DNA of 64,000 bases from Panulirus ornatus (GCF_036320965.1 NC_092269.1:26201510-26265509); one strand, 5' to 3'; shown: positions 49,691 through 62,258, counted from the first letter of the stretch. Program-made: numbers and translations. The notes: generated by a model from the letters alone, not told the origin.

Positions 49691-49692
<2 letters not shown>
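48083..49692 (-). mobile_element. R21: RTE LINE, intermediate subfamily
   Basis: The 3' UTR has L length (about 430 bp) but S-type bases (GCGTTTGCGAGG; CACATCGATCC) and the early S-type stop. Minus-strand frame 48540-49427 (295 codons): [66 protein letters not shown]. One nonsense codon (Trp to stop in SPWLF, about 49430) separates it from frame 49428-49690 with ALKNVCEKYLEKQ and GLRQGCVMSP. 5' truncation at (TA)n. Confidence 0.93.

Positions 49693-49778
<86 letters not shown>
49693..49778. repeat. (TA)n microsatellite
   Basis: TA run at the 5' truncation point of R21. Confidence 0.98.
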
Positions 49779-49781
<3 letters not shown>

Positions 49782-49963
49782 CATAAGGCAGTTACTCAGT
49801 TCATCAACGAGCCTCTAGGGGAGGATGAACAGCTGGGCTGACCGTGGATCTACTGTAGCAGTTATGATTCGAACTCGTGCGTTCGACCCCAGGAGGTCCG
49901 TCCATACGTCCCGTTTTGAATTAGATACGAATATCATCTAACTTTTAAATCTCTGTCGCTTCT

Positions 49964-50866
49964 ATTTTACCCTTCTGTAAGGAAGTGCAGTATTCTATCC
50001 TTCTGTAAGGTAGTACAGCATTTTACCCTTCTGTAAGGTAGTACAGTATTTTACCCTTCTGTAAGGTAGTACAGTATTTTACCCTTCTGTGAGGTAGTAC
50101 AGTATTTTACCCTTCTGTAAGGTAGTACAGTATTTTTCCCTTCTGTAAGGTAGTACAGTATTTTACCCTTCTGTAAGGTAGTACAGTATTTTACCCTTCT
50201 GTGAGGTAGTACAGTATTTTACCCTTCTGTAAGGTAGTACAGTATTTTACCCTTCTGTAAGGTAGTACAGTATTTTACCCTTCTGTAAGGTAGTACAGTA
50301 TTTTACCCTTCTGTAAGGTAGTACAGTATTTGACCCTTCTGTAAGGTAGTACAGTATTTTACCCTTCTGTGAGGTAGTACAGTATTTTACCCTTCTGTAA
50401 GGTAGTATAGTATTTTACCCTTCTGTGAGGTAGTACAGTATTTTACCCTTCTGTAAGGTAGTGCAGTATTTTACCCTTCTGTGAGGTAGTACAGTATTTT
50501 ACCCTTCTGTAAGGTAGTATAGTATTTTACCCTTCTGTGAGGTAGTACAGTATTTTACCCTTCTGTAAGGTAGTACAGTATTTTACCCTTCTGTAAGGTA
50601 GTACAGTATTCTAACCTTCTGTAAGGTAGTACAGCATTTTACCCTTCTGTAAAGTAGTACAGTATTTTACCCTTCTGTAAGGTAGTACAGTATTTTACCC
50701 TTCTGTGAGGTAGTACAGTATTTTACCCTTCTGTAAGGTAGTACAGTATTTTACCCTTCTGTAAGGTAGTACAGTATTTTACCCTTCTGTAAGGTAGTAC
50801 AGTATTTTACCCTTCTGTAAGGTAGTACAGTATTTTACCCTTCTGTAAGGTAGTACAGTATTTTAT
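49964..50866. repeat. 28-bp minisatellite, about 32 copies
   Basis: Unit ACCCTTCTGTAAGGTAGTAC plus AGTATTTT (28 bp). Variants are limited to a few positions, mainly GTAAGG/GTGAGG and TAGTACAG/TAGTATAG. The block GTGAGG, GTAAGG, TAGTATAG or TAGTGCAG recurs near 50370-50550, hinting at duplication of multi-unit segments. No open frame of note. Confidence 0.98.
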
Positions 50867-51187
50867 CTCTCTTCCGGCGGCCCTCAACCTCCTGGATGGT
50901 AGTGTCAGACGAGGACGCCCGCCAGCCACTCACACTGAGCTCCTGCTCAAATTATACGTAATAAATAACTGAGAGGAGGGACCCTCCCAGTGCTGGGACC
51001 CTACCAGTGCAGGAGACAATCCTGCATTGCTGGCTCCACTCACTCTCGCACCTTACTTTTATTTCTTTTTATGACGACCAGCAGGCAGACCACGTTATAT
51101 GACCGACTCTCATCAAGGCACTGGGCACAAAGGTGGATGTAATGGCTTCACATAGTGCCAGCTGGACGGTAAGGCCCTGAGATTTTT
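50867..51187. other. Single-copy spacer between two minisatellites
   Basis: About 320 bp of mixed composition. It contains an imperfect internal duplication, GGGACCCTCCCAGTGC and GGGACCCTACCAGTGC near 50980-51010. No gene. Confidence 0.6.
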
Positions 51188-53347
51188 AGTGGCACTGAGG
51201 TTGACCATTCCTGGGGAAGTTATGTGAGGTTGGTAGTGGCACTGAGGTTGACCATTCCTGGGGAAGTTATGTGAGGTTGGTAGTGGCACTGAGGTTGACC
51301 ATTCCTGGGGAAGTTATGTGAGGTTGGTAGTGGCACTGAGGTTGACCATTCCTGGGGAAGTTATGTGAGGTTGGTAGTGGCACTGAGGTTGACCATTCCT
51401 GGGGAAGTTATGTGAGGTTGGTAGTGGCACTGAGGTTGACCATTCCTGGGGAAGTTATGTGAGGTTGGTAGTGGCACTGAGGTTGACCATTCCTGGGGAA
51501 GTTATGTGAGGTTGGTAGTGGCACTGAGGTTGACCATTCCTGGGGAAGTTATGTGAGGTTGGTAGTGGCACTGAGGCTGACCATTTCCGGGGAAGTTATG
51601 TGAGGTTGGTAGTGGCACTGAGGTTGACCATTCCTGGGGAAGTTATGTGAGGTTGGTAGTGGCACTGAGGTTGACCATTCCTGGGGAAGTTATGTGAGGT
51701 TGGTAGTGGCACTGAGGTTGACCATTCCTGGGGAAGTTATGTGAGGTTGGTAGTGGCACTGAGGTTGACCATTCCTGGGGAAGTTATGTGAGGTTGGTAG
51801 TGGCACTGAGGTTGACCATTCCTGGGGAAGTTATGTGAGGTTGGTAGTGGCACTGAGGTTGACCATTCCTGGGGAAGTTATGTGAGGTTGGTAGTGGCGC
51901 TGAGGTTGACCATTCCTGGGGAAGTTATGTGAGGTTGGTAGTGGCACTGAGGTTGACCATTCCTGGGGAAGTTATGTGAGGTTGGTAGTGGCACTGAGGT
52001 TGACCATTCCTGGGGAAGTTATGTGAGGTTGGTAGTGGCGCTGAGGTTGACCATTCCTGGGGAAGTTATGTGAGGTTGGTAGTGGCACTGAGGTTGACCA
52101 TTCCTGGGGAAGTTATGTGAGGTTGGTAGTGGCACTGAGGTTGACCATTCCTGGGGAAGTTATGTGAGGTTGGTAGTGGCACTGAGGCTGACCATTTCCG
52201 GGGAAGTTATGTGAGGTTGGTAGTGGCACTGAGGCTGACCATTTCCGGGGAAGTTATGTGAGGTTGGTAGTGGCGCTGAGGTTGACCATTCCTGGGGAAG
52301 TTATGTGAGGTTGGTAGTGGCACTGAGGTTGACCATTCCTGGGGAAGTTATGTGAGGTTGGTAGTGGCACTGAGGCTGACCATTTCCGGGGAAGTTATGT
52401 GAGGTTGGTAGTGGCACTGAGGCTGACCATTCCTGGGGAAGTTATGTGAGGTTGGTAGTGGCGCTGAGGTTGACCATTCCTGGGGAAGTTATGTGAGGTT
52501 GGTAGTGGCACTGAGGTTGACCATTCCTGGGGAAGTTATGTGAGGTTGGTAGTGGCATTAAGGTTGACCATTCCTGGGGAAGTTATGTGAGGTTGGTAGT
52601 GGCACTAAGGTTGACCATTCCTGGGGAAGTTATGTGAGGTTGGTAGTGGCACTGAGGTTGACCATTCCTGGGGAAGTTATGTGAGGTTGGTAGTGGCACT
52701 GAGGCTGACCATTTCCGGGGAAGTTATGTGAGGTTGGTAGTGGCACTGAGGCTGACCATTCCTGGGGAAGTTATGTGAGGTTGGTAGTGGCACTGAGGTT
52801 GACCATTCCTGGGGAAGTTATGTGAGGTTGGTAGTGGCACTGAGGTTGACCATTCCTGGGGAAGTTATGTGAGGTTGGTAGTGGCATTAAGGTTGACCAT
52901 TCCTGGGGAAGTTATGTGAGGTTGGTAGTGGCACTAAGGTTGACCATTCCTGGGGAAGTTATGTGAGGTTGGTAGTGGCACTGAGGTTGACCATTCCTGG
53001 GGAAGTTATGTGAGGTTGGTAGTGGCACTGAGGCTGACCATTTCCGGGGAAGTTATGTGAGGTTGGTAGTGGCACTGAGGTTGACCATTCCTGGGGAAGT
53101 TATGTGAGGTTGGTAGTGGCGCTGAGGTTGACCATTCCTGGGGAAGTTATGTGAGGTTGGTAGTGGCACTGAGGTTGACCATTCCTGGGGAAGTTATGTG
53201 AGGTTGGTAGTGGCATTAAGGTTGACCATTCCTGGGGAAGTTATGTGAGGTTGGTAGTGGCACTAAGGTTGACCATTCCTGGGGAAGTTATGTGAGGTTG
53301 GTAGTGGCACTAAGGTTGACCATTCCTGGGGAAGTTATGTGAGGTTA
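51188..53347. repeat. 47-bp minisatellite, about 46 copies, with 7-unit higher order
   Basis: Unit GGCACTGAGGTTGACCATTC plus CTGGGGAAGTTATGTGAGGT plus TGGTAGT (47 bp). The first half is nearly uniform. From about 52,260 variant units repeat every 329 bp (7 units): CATTAAGG variants start at 52556, 52885 and 53214, and GAGGCTGACCATTTCC variants at 52372, 52701 and 53030. Seven-unit blocks were therefore duplicated as wholes. Confidence 0.97.
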
Positions 53348-53965
53348 GTTCTGCTAGTGAGGAATGGGGTTAGATAGCTGCAAAGTACTTTTTCGTTTAC
53401 ACGAGTCAGTAAATTAGTCCCGATATATATTTACAAACCTTATTTCTTTGGGATATATGATCGCTACACACAGAAGACATATTGCAAGCTGTACATTTAC
53501 CCAATTTTTATTGGACTTGATGAGGAGTTCCCTCGATTTTGCTCTCCAAGGTTAAGTTATCACAGCCACGTACTTGGTGGTGATGGCATCACACGACATC
53601 TCCAGTATGCTTCGTTGTTCATCACACTCTACATGCTGACAACGCTCTTGTCTGATGGTAATTCCTGAGACAATACTGTTACCAAACCCCTACGATCAGC
53701 CTGGTGGATGAGCAACACCTGTAACAGACTGTACTGGGGTATGAATCCTGCGGCGACATTCATAACAGAATTACATCAAAAACAAATAACCTGTCGCAGT
53801 TATTTGTTATAAAATCTAAATACGAATTTTGCGGTAAAGAAAAATAGTTTGTATGGAAATAAATGTGTCAAACTGTCCACCAGCCACATTATGGGTTGAA
53901 TGGTCGCCCCTCACTGTGAGCTGGGTGGAACGGACTCTGGTTGTGTCCAAGACCAAGCTGACAAG
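53348..53965. other. Single-copy intergenic DNA
   Basis: No gene, RNA or repeat recognised. Confidence 0.55.
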
Positions 53966-54178
53966 TGACATGGGTCTGGGGAGGAACAGTGCCTAGCACA
54001 GCTCCCCTTTTTACATGGGTCTGGGGAAGAGCAGTGACCAGCCCAGCTTCCCTAATGAGGTGGATCTGGGGAGGAACAGTGACTAGCACAGCTCCCCTAA
54101 TGACGTGAGTCTGGTTAGGAGCAGTGACTAGTACAGCTACCCAAGTGGCATGGGTCTAGGGAGGAACAGTGACGAGAC
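53966..54178. repeat. 45-bp degenerate minisatellite, about 5 copies
   Basis: Unit CATGGGTCTGGGGAGGAACA then GTGACTAGCACAGCTCCCCTA, spaced about 45 bp, each copy with several substitutions. A period divisible by 3 keeps a minus-strand frame open (VPPQTHV-like repeats), which I do not consider a gene. Confidence 0.88.
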
Positions 54179-54739
54179 CAGACGTATATCACAATACAAT
54201 CAGGTGTTAAGTATTTGAGAGGAGAGGCTTGGCTGGCGAAGCAAATAGTGTCTGCATGGTGCAGTGTAGACTGATGCCACCACTGACTCTACTGTCACAG
54301 ATAATTTAGATAAGACCGACAAGCGAGTACATGTTTAATGAGTTAAATCAAAAGGAAAAATCTCTCTTTTCCTCTCACTTTGTCCACAATTCAGGAGGGG
54401 AGATCTGTAGAAAATAACTCGAGGGATTTTTTTGTTTATTGATTTATGGTACACAGTGACAGACGCCTGTTTCTCAAATGAGGGATAGGGTGGGGGTGCG
54501 TCTGTTTCTCATGAAACGGACGCCCACGTCCGCTTCTCACCTGATGGTCCGCCTTCGACTATCACCTACAAGACATCTGCTTATTATAGCAGGATTCCAC
54601 CGAGGCAACACAAGGCATGTAGCGTGCGACCTGCCAGGCTTTGAACACGTACGTTGAATGTGGCTTTCAGCATGGAGACATGTTGCTTACGAGAATGCCA
54701 CAGTGTTGCTTCACGTAGCTTGCTACATGAAGCAATGTT
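54179..54739. other. Single-copy intergenic DNA
   Basis: No convincing gene. The last 100 bp before 54740 may be the N-terminal part of the adjacent transposase fossil, too decayed to call. Confidence 0.5.
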
Positions 54740-55560
54740 TGTGTGGAATGCAACAAAACCGTTTCCACCGAGTCTGCCAAAAGTGAGCCAGTTTTCAGCG
54801 CGATGTCCCACGACAAGATCACTGCTGCTGCTGCGTTGTTGGTGCTGTGCAACGCTGGTGAAGGGAAGCACCGCTGGTGGAGGAGAGAGTTGTTGATCGG
54901 CAGTGACACATTGCTGCTCAGAATGAAGTTTATTTGACAAGTTGTCAGGCGATGACCAAGCGCTGTTCGAATAACCTTTCTGGGATGAGTGTGGAGGATT
55001 TTGATTCCCTTCATCACATAGTTTGTCCCAGGATTATGAAGAGCAACACCACTTACCGGGAGGCCAGGCCAAGCCAGGCCAAACATACCACCAAAAACCA
55101 GACTTGTGGTAACGGTGAGCTTCTTCTCCACTGGACACAGTTACAAGTCCCTCTTGTACTTACATCTTCAGGATTTCTGCCTCGACTATTTCGTAGACTG
55201 TGATCTCCTAAGCGTACGTCCCATAAAGCAACCAAGGTCTTATAATTTGCAATGAAGTCTACCGTTTAATTGCGGCCAATTCATCGTGTTGCTTTCCACA
55301 AGGAGTCCTTCCCGAGACTGCTAGGGAGGCAGGAGGGCAACAGGCTAATCTTCCCGCATGCATCAAGTCCCACGTGTTGCCTGCCACTTGTTGTATGCCA
55401 CACTGTCCCATGCCGCACGTTGCCTTGTGTTGAATGTGTCTGAACACACCTGGCCTGTGCGACAATGGAGCATGCCCCATGTTGCCAAAATGTTGCCCCG
55501 GTGGAACCCCGCCTGTACAGGAAGTACAACTCAAGATATAGTACCTTGAAGGAGGGGCGA
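54740..55560 (+). pseudogene. PIF/Harbinger (HARBI1-like) transposase fossil
   Basis: The plus strand carries, over successive frames, blocks in the order of a Harbinger DDE transposase: KITAAAALLVLCN and HRWWRREL (about 54800-54900; the WW pair precedes the helical domain in this family), then LSGMSVEDFDSLHHIVCPRI followed by TYREA (54975-55064; the family's helix-turn-helix region), then FFSTGHSYKSLLYLHLQDF (about 55120-55180; matches the usual LATG-SY-SL), then CNEVYRLIAANS (about 55248-55285), then a decayed PHC--M--HVAL segment (about 55400-55430) where the first catalytic Asp should be and is missing. At least three frameshifts. Terminal inverted repeats not identified. Assignment rests on motif order from memory of the family. 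Confidence 0.6.
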
Positions 55561-56947
55561 GGATCACCAATCCTCCAAAAAACGCTGTTATCACCTCGTT
55601 GCCAAAAAAGGCTGTCACGTCCTCGTATTACAGAAACATTCGTCTCTTCGTGTTACAACAGACAATTACATCCTTTCAAGAATAATACAGCATTTTATCT
55701 GAAAATTCATGTAATTAACTGTACCTCAATTAAAGCATATTTACCTGATTGCCACCAACCCAGTAAGACACACTGGAAGGTGGAATTATCATTATCAAAA
55801 GCATCTCTCTCAGACTATCACCTCTATCGTCCAACTGGTGACTATTTCATGAGTTCATTGCAGTTTCATTGCCATTGATGATCATTACGATCATCTCCAG
55901 AATCATAATCTTTCTCAGTCATCAATTAACCTATTCAGTTCCATACATATTGTGGCTTCAAGGAAAACTGGTAATGAAACACATTATATCTTAGATATTT
56001 AACAATTATATGATGATTTAAAAGAAAACATTCAAAATAGCACATATTTCTAGAGACAGAAATCAAGACATAATGATTCGCTTCAGTCCTTACGTTCTGT
56101 CATGTGTGACACTCACAGAGATAACATGGTGCTGCCTTACATTGTGCACCCACATGACACAACGTACGTGTATATCACACAAGGCGCATGGAAATTAACA
56201 CACAGAGTGAGGTGTCTACTACAGAGATTGTATATACTCCACAGTATGAATATCATATAATGTGAATATCTTGTTACACAAGTTTGTATGTGTATAAAGC
56301 GTATGCATATTACACAGGTGTGTACGTCTATTGCACGCAGCGTATTATGTCTATCAACAGCAGACATCTGTAAGGGGTGTGACGTCTCGAGGACCATTAT
56401 ATAAGACCCTCCTTGATAGGTTGGGTTCGGCTGGGTCTGGCTGGTCCTGTAGCCAAGATACAAGGAATGGATACTGCAACATGAATCTGACATGATGATG
56501 GTTCTATCAACCACTTTATTTTTGAATCCCCCTACTTCGAAAACCACAGTGGAAGGTATACAAACATTTCGAGTAACACTGGGTATGAATTGTCTTACGG
56601 ACGAAAAAAAGGCATTAACAGTTATTTATCGCGTGGATTAACATAGAGAATGAGGATAAACATGGATTACTGTAAAGGTCAAATGTCCCTTACAGGAGGG
56701 GGCATATGTGGGTAGCAGCTCCCAGACATGTGCTGCATTGCTCTCCAGACAAGCGGATGAGTGAAAATGACCACTTTCAGCATCTGTGTAGATCCACAAT
56801 CATTAATCTCTGAGTTAAAGATAAGGATTTTATTGACGTAAACTCATTTACAATTACAGGTCTCTTTTGCATGTACTAACACCGACCCATATAGACTCGT
56901 TTATACTTGCATAACCACTCATCCATTTACAGCTGTTTTGCACGTGT

Positions 56948-56951
<4 letters not shown>
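55561..56951. other. Single-copy intergenic DNA
   Basis: AT-rich with short, motif-free ORFs on both strands. Rest of the Harbinger element may extend into the first few hundred bases. Nothing else seen. Confidence 0.5.

Positions 56952-56979
<28 letters not shown>
56952..56979. repeat. (CA)n microsatellite
   Basis: Short CA run of about 28 bp. Confidence 0.95.
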
Positions 56980-57170
56980 CTTCGCTCCTGAGGGGGCCAG
57001 ATTAAAGGTGTCATCTGCCAGCACAAACCACATAGCACCGGTGCTGCCAGTCGTCACACGGGGGTCAGGTCTCCCAAGTGGGACAAAAACTACATGGAAA
57101 AAACCTGAAAAAACTTAGTTTTCCCGAACGGATATCGAATGAAGATAAACTCTGACTCATTCTCTTTACG

Positions 57171-57522
57171 AGACATACTTAAAATGTCAGGTTTCAACCC
57201 AGACGTACTTAAAATGTCAGGTTTCAACCCAGACGTACTTAAAATGTCAGGTTTCCAACCAGACGTACTTGAAATGTCAGGTTTCCAACCAGACGTACTT
57301 GAAATGTCAGGTTTCCAACCAGGCTTACTTAAAATGTTAGGTTTCTAACCAGCCGTACTTAAAATGTTAGGTTTCCAACCAGACGTACTTAAAATGTCAG
57401 GTTTCCACCCAGACGTACTTAAAATGTCAGGTTTCCACCCAGACGTACTTAAAATGTCAGGTTTCCACCCAGACGTACTTAAAATGTTAGGTTTCTAACA
57501 AGACGCACTTAAAATGTCAGGT
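57171..57522. repeat. 30-bp minisatellite, about 12 copies
   Basis: Unit AAAATGTCAGGTTTCCAACC plus AGACGTACTT (30 bp), slightly diverged. The period is a multiple of 3, so one plus-strand frame (57139-57348) reads a 10-residue repeat LKMSGFNPDV for 69 residues before a stop at a TTCTAACC variant. No start context or flanking exon supports a gene. Confidence 0.96.
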
Positions 57523-58958
<1,436 letters not shown>

Positions 58959-59088
58959 ATACTTTGTCGCTGTCTCCCGCGTTTGCGAGGTAGCGCAAGG
59001 AAACAGACGAAAGAAATGGCCCAACCCTCCCCATACACATGTACATACACACGTCCACACACGCAAATATACATACCTACACAGCTTT

Positions 59089-59090
<2 letters not shown>
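58959..59090 (-). mobile_element. R22: solo RTE 3' tail, S type
   Basis: Only the short 3' UTR: ACTTTGTCGCTGTCTCCCGC, GTTTGCGAGGTAGCGCAAGG and on to CACAGCTTTCCAT. It stops at (TA)n before any coding sequence. Confidence 0.88.
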
Positions 59091-59149
<59 letters not shown>

Positions 59150-59158
59150 TTTTTTTTA
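59091..59158. repeat. (TA)n followed by T tract
   Basis: About 42 bp TA and 26 T residues between R22 and R23, both in minus orientation. Confidence 0.97.
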
Positions 59159-60369
59159 TACTTTGTCGCTGTCTCCCGCGTTTGCGAGGTAGCGCAAGGA
59201 AACAGACGAAAGAAATGGCCCAACCCCCCCCCCCCCATACACATGTACATACACACGTCCAGACACGCAAATATACATACCTACACAGCTTTCCATGGTT
59301 TACCCCAGACGCTTCACATGCCTTGCTTCAATCCACTGACAGCACGTCAACCCCTGTATACCACATGACTCCAATTCACTCTATTTCTTGCCCTCCTTTC
59401 ACCCTCCTGCATGTTCAGGCCCCGATCACACAAAATCTTTTTCACTCCATCTTTCCACCTCCAATTTGGTCTCCCTCTTCTCCTCGTTCCCTCCACCTCC
59501 GACACATATATCCTCTTGGTCAATCTCTCCTCACTCATTCTCTCCATGTGCCCAAACCATTTCAAAACACCCTCTTCTGCTCTCTCGACCACGCTCTTTT
59601 TATTTCCACACATCTCTCTTACCCTTACGTTACTTACTCGATCAAACCACCTCACACCACACATTGTCCTCAAACATCTCATTTCCAGCACATCCATCCT
59701 CCTGCGCACATCTCCATCCATAGCCCACGCCTCGCAACCATACAGCATTGTTGGAACCACTATTCCCTCAAACATACCCATTTTTGCTTTCCGAGATAAT
59801 GTTCTCGACTTCCACACATTTTTCAAGGCTCCCAAAATTTTCGCCCCCTCCCCCACCCTATGATCCACTTCCGCTTCCATGGTTCCATCCGCTGACAGAT
59901 CCACTCCCAGATATCTAAAACACTTCACTTCCTCCAGTTTTTCTCCATTCAAACTCACCTCCCAATTGACTTGACCCTCACCCCTACTGTACCTAATAAC
60001 CTTGCTCTTATTCACATTTACTCTCAACTTTCTTCTTCCACACACTTTACCAAACTCAGTCACCAGCTTCTGCAGTTTCTCACATGAATCAGCCACCAGC
60101 GCTGTATCATCAGCGAACAACAATTGACTCACTTCCCAAGCTCTCTCATCCCCAACAGACCTCATACTTGCCCCTCTTTCCAGGACTCTTGCATTTACCT
60201 CCTTTACAACCCCATCCATAAACAAATTAAACAACCATGGAGACATCACACACCCCTGCCGCAAACCTACATTCACTGAGAACCAATCACTTTCCTCTCT
60301 TCCTACACGTACACATGCCCCACATCCTCGATAAAAACTTTTCACTGCTTCTAACAACTTGCCTCCCAC
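59159..60369 (-). mobile_element. R23: RTE LINE 3' third, S subfamily
   Basis: The minus-strand frame 59347-60369 is uninterrupted (about 340 codons) from [16 protein letters not shown] through [57 protein letters not shown] and [14 protein letters not shown] to the early stop after VVYRG. The SADG variant is shared with R11. The 3' UTR has a tract of about 14 C. 5' truncation is exactly at (TA)n. Open frame and close match to R11 indicate a young copy. Confidence 0.94.
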
Positions 60370-60380
60370 ATATATATATA

Positions 60381-60473
<93 letters not shown>
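60370..60473. repeat. (TA)n microsatellite
   Basis: TA run with one TGTACA interruption near 60381. It is the 5' truncation point of R23. Confidence 0.98.
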
Positions 60474-60476
<3 letters not shown>

Positions 60477-60725
60477 TTCATTTTCATTTTGCTTTGTCGC
60501 TGTCTCCCGCGTTAGCGAGGTAGCGCAAGGAAACAGACGAAAGAATGGCCCAACCCACCCATACACACATGTATATACATACATGTCCAGACACGCAAAT
60601 ATACATACCTATACATCTTAACGTATACATATATATACACACACAGACATATACATATGTACACATGTACATAATTCATACTGTCTGCCTTTATTCATTC
60701 CCATCGCCACCTCGCCACACATGAA
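60474..60725 (-). mobile_element. R24: solo RTE 3' UTR, L type
   Basis: Terminal L-type 3' UTR only, from TTGCTTTGTCGCTGTCTCCC to CACCTCGCCACACATGAAAT, then a short TA run. No coding part. Confidence 0.82.
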
Positions 60726-60764
60726 ATATATATATATATATTTCTTATCTATATATTTTTCTAT

Positions 60765-60850
60765 ACCTAATCGCCGTTTCCTGCATCAGCGAGGTAGCGC
60801 CAGGAAACAGACGAAGAATGGCCCATCCACTCATATACACATATTGGTAA
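60765..60850 (-). mobile_element. R25: diverged RTE tail fragment
   Basis: About 85 bp resembling the RTE 3' terminus with many changes: AATCGCCGTTTCCTGCATCA, GCGAGGTAGCGCCAGG, AAACAGACGAAGAATGGCCC. An older solo tail. Confidence 0.65.
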
Positions 60851-60885
60851 GGATCTCAATTTTGCGCATGATCAAGTATATTCCT

Positions 60886-61370
60886 ATGAGACCACGGGGA
60901 AAATGAAACACGATAAGTTCCAAGCGCACTTTCGTGTAATAATCACATCATCAGGGGAGATACAAGACATATAACTGTCAGATGATATACAACGAAGAGA
61001 CGTAGCTGAGACGCCATTTGGTAAACATGTGATTGTCCAAGACAGAAACGAGCGTATCATAAACTTATTATGCGGACAAGAAAGGGAATTGTTTACAAAT
61101 CTTATCAACAGTAAAGCTATCCAATTTGTACAGACCTTCACTAATACTAAGGTTATGATTTTTTGTATATCTAATGATAGAAGATTCAATGATATTTCTC
61201 GTGGTACTGGAGTTAGAGTTGATAACTGAGATGGCATTACTCCAGTCAGTACAATGATCATAGCTTTTGACGTGATTAAACAAGGCATTTGATTCTTGTC
61301 GTATTCTTATACTATACTGATGTTGGTTAAGTCTAACAGAAAGATTCATACTAGTCTGCCCAACATAACT
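60886..61370 (-). mobile_element. PLE-B: Penelope-like element 3' end
   Basis: The minus strand begins inside the GIY-YIG nuclease (SYVGQTS, MNLSVRLNQHQYSIRIRQES) and continues NALFNHVKSYDHCTDW to the C-terminal KICKQFPFLS at about 61069, then the 3' UTR to the family terminus (AGACTCATAGGAA-like, here CCTATGAGACCAC on the plus strand). Frame 61068-61349 is open. It lies head to head with PLE-C. Confidence 0.88.
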
Positions 61371-61375
61371 ACCCT

Positions 61376-62123
61376 AGATCTTTCATTGATAAATCCTTTC
61401 AGTAAGCAAAGAAATCATTTTATGGAGTTGAACCCAAATTTCCCATCGACACCAAGAATCTTTTAGTTCTCCCTTTTAATGAAAATTTTACTTTACTTCC
61501 CATGTTGCTTAAATCCTTTAATGTAAATGTTGCCTTCAGCAACAATGATACTATAAAGAATATCTTAATCAGGAACTCACCAGAAAATTCTCCTGGATGC
61601 ATCTATAAAATGCCATGTAGAAATTGTGATAAGTTTTATGTTGGACAGACTGGTAAGGATCTTTCTGTAAGACTTAAGCAACATGAATATAGTATAAGAA
61701 CGGGACAAGAATCAAATGCCTTCTTTAATCACGTTAAAAACTATGATCATTATATTGACTGGAGTAATGCCATCTGTTACCAACTTTAACTTCAGTATCA
61801 CGAGAGATATCATTGAATCTTCTATTATCGAGTACATAAAGAATTGTAACCTTGATATTAGTGAAGGTCTATACAAATTGGATAACTTTATTGTTGATAA
61901 AATTTGTAAACAATTTCCCTTCTTGTCCACATAAGTTTATGATACGCTCGTTGTCTGTCTTGGACAATCACTTGTTTACCAAATGGCGTCCTAGGTACGT
62001 CTCTTCGTTGTATATCAACTGACTGTTATATTTTTTTCTTGTAGCTCCATTTATGATGTGATTGTCACACGAAAGTGCATTTGGGAACTTATCGTGTTTC
62101 ATTTTTCCCGTAGACTCATAGGA

Positions 62124-62125
<2 letters not shown>
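61376..62125 (+). mobile_element. PLE-C: Penelope-like element linker, nuclease and 3' UTR
   Basis: Starts in the RT-nuclease linker (RSFIDKS-like at 61380) and encodes, in frame 61502-61789, the GIY-YIG nuclease: GCIYKMPCRNCDKFYVGQTG, then KDLSVRLKQHEYSIRTGQES and HVKNYDHYIDWSN. After a small frameshift near 61770, frame 61716-61934 finishes with SEGLYKLDNFIVDKICKQFP. The 3' UTR ends TAGACTCATAGGAA followed by (CA)n. The GIY (CIYK), YIG (YVGQTG) and Arg (SVRLKQH) positions are kept. Confidence 0.9.
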
Positions 62126-62178
<53 letters not shown>

Positions 62179-62182
62179 TACA

Positions 62183-62257
<75 letters not shown>

Positions 62258-62258
62258 T
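62126..62258. repeat. (CA)n then (TA)n microsatellite
   Basis: CA run with a few AAATAC interruptions, ending in TA. It lies between the 3' end of PLE-C and the tail of R26. Confidence 0.97.

Noticed and set aside
49820..49915. Possible tRNA or tRNA-derived SINE (GATTCGAACTCGTGCGTTCG)
   Set aside because: The minus strand has a TTCGAATC-like box, but I could not fold a cloverleaf or find a convincing A box. A similar GGGCTGACC patch at 41465 is too short to define a family.
49964..53347. Tandem arrays as CRISPR
   Set aside because: Units are directly adjacent with no unique spacers, in eukaryotic DNA; these are minisatellites.
54584..55131. Minus-strand ORFs of 118 and 154 residues
   Set aside because: They lie antisense to the Harbinger-like blocks, which have better motif support on the plus strand.
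56137..56547. 136-residue minus-strand ORF
   Set aside because: Low-complexity His/Ile/Cys-rich translation of AT-rich DNA without known motifs.
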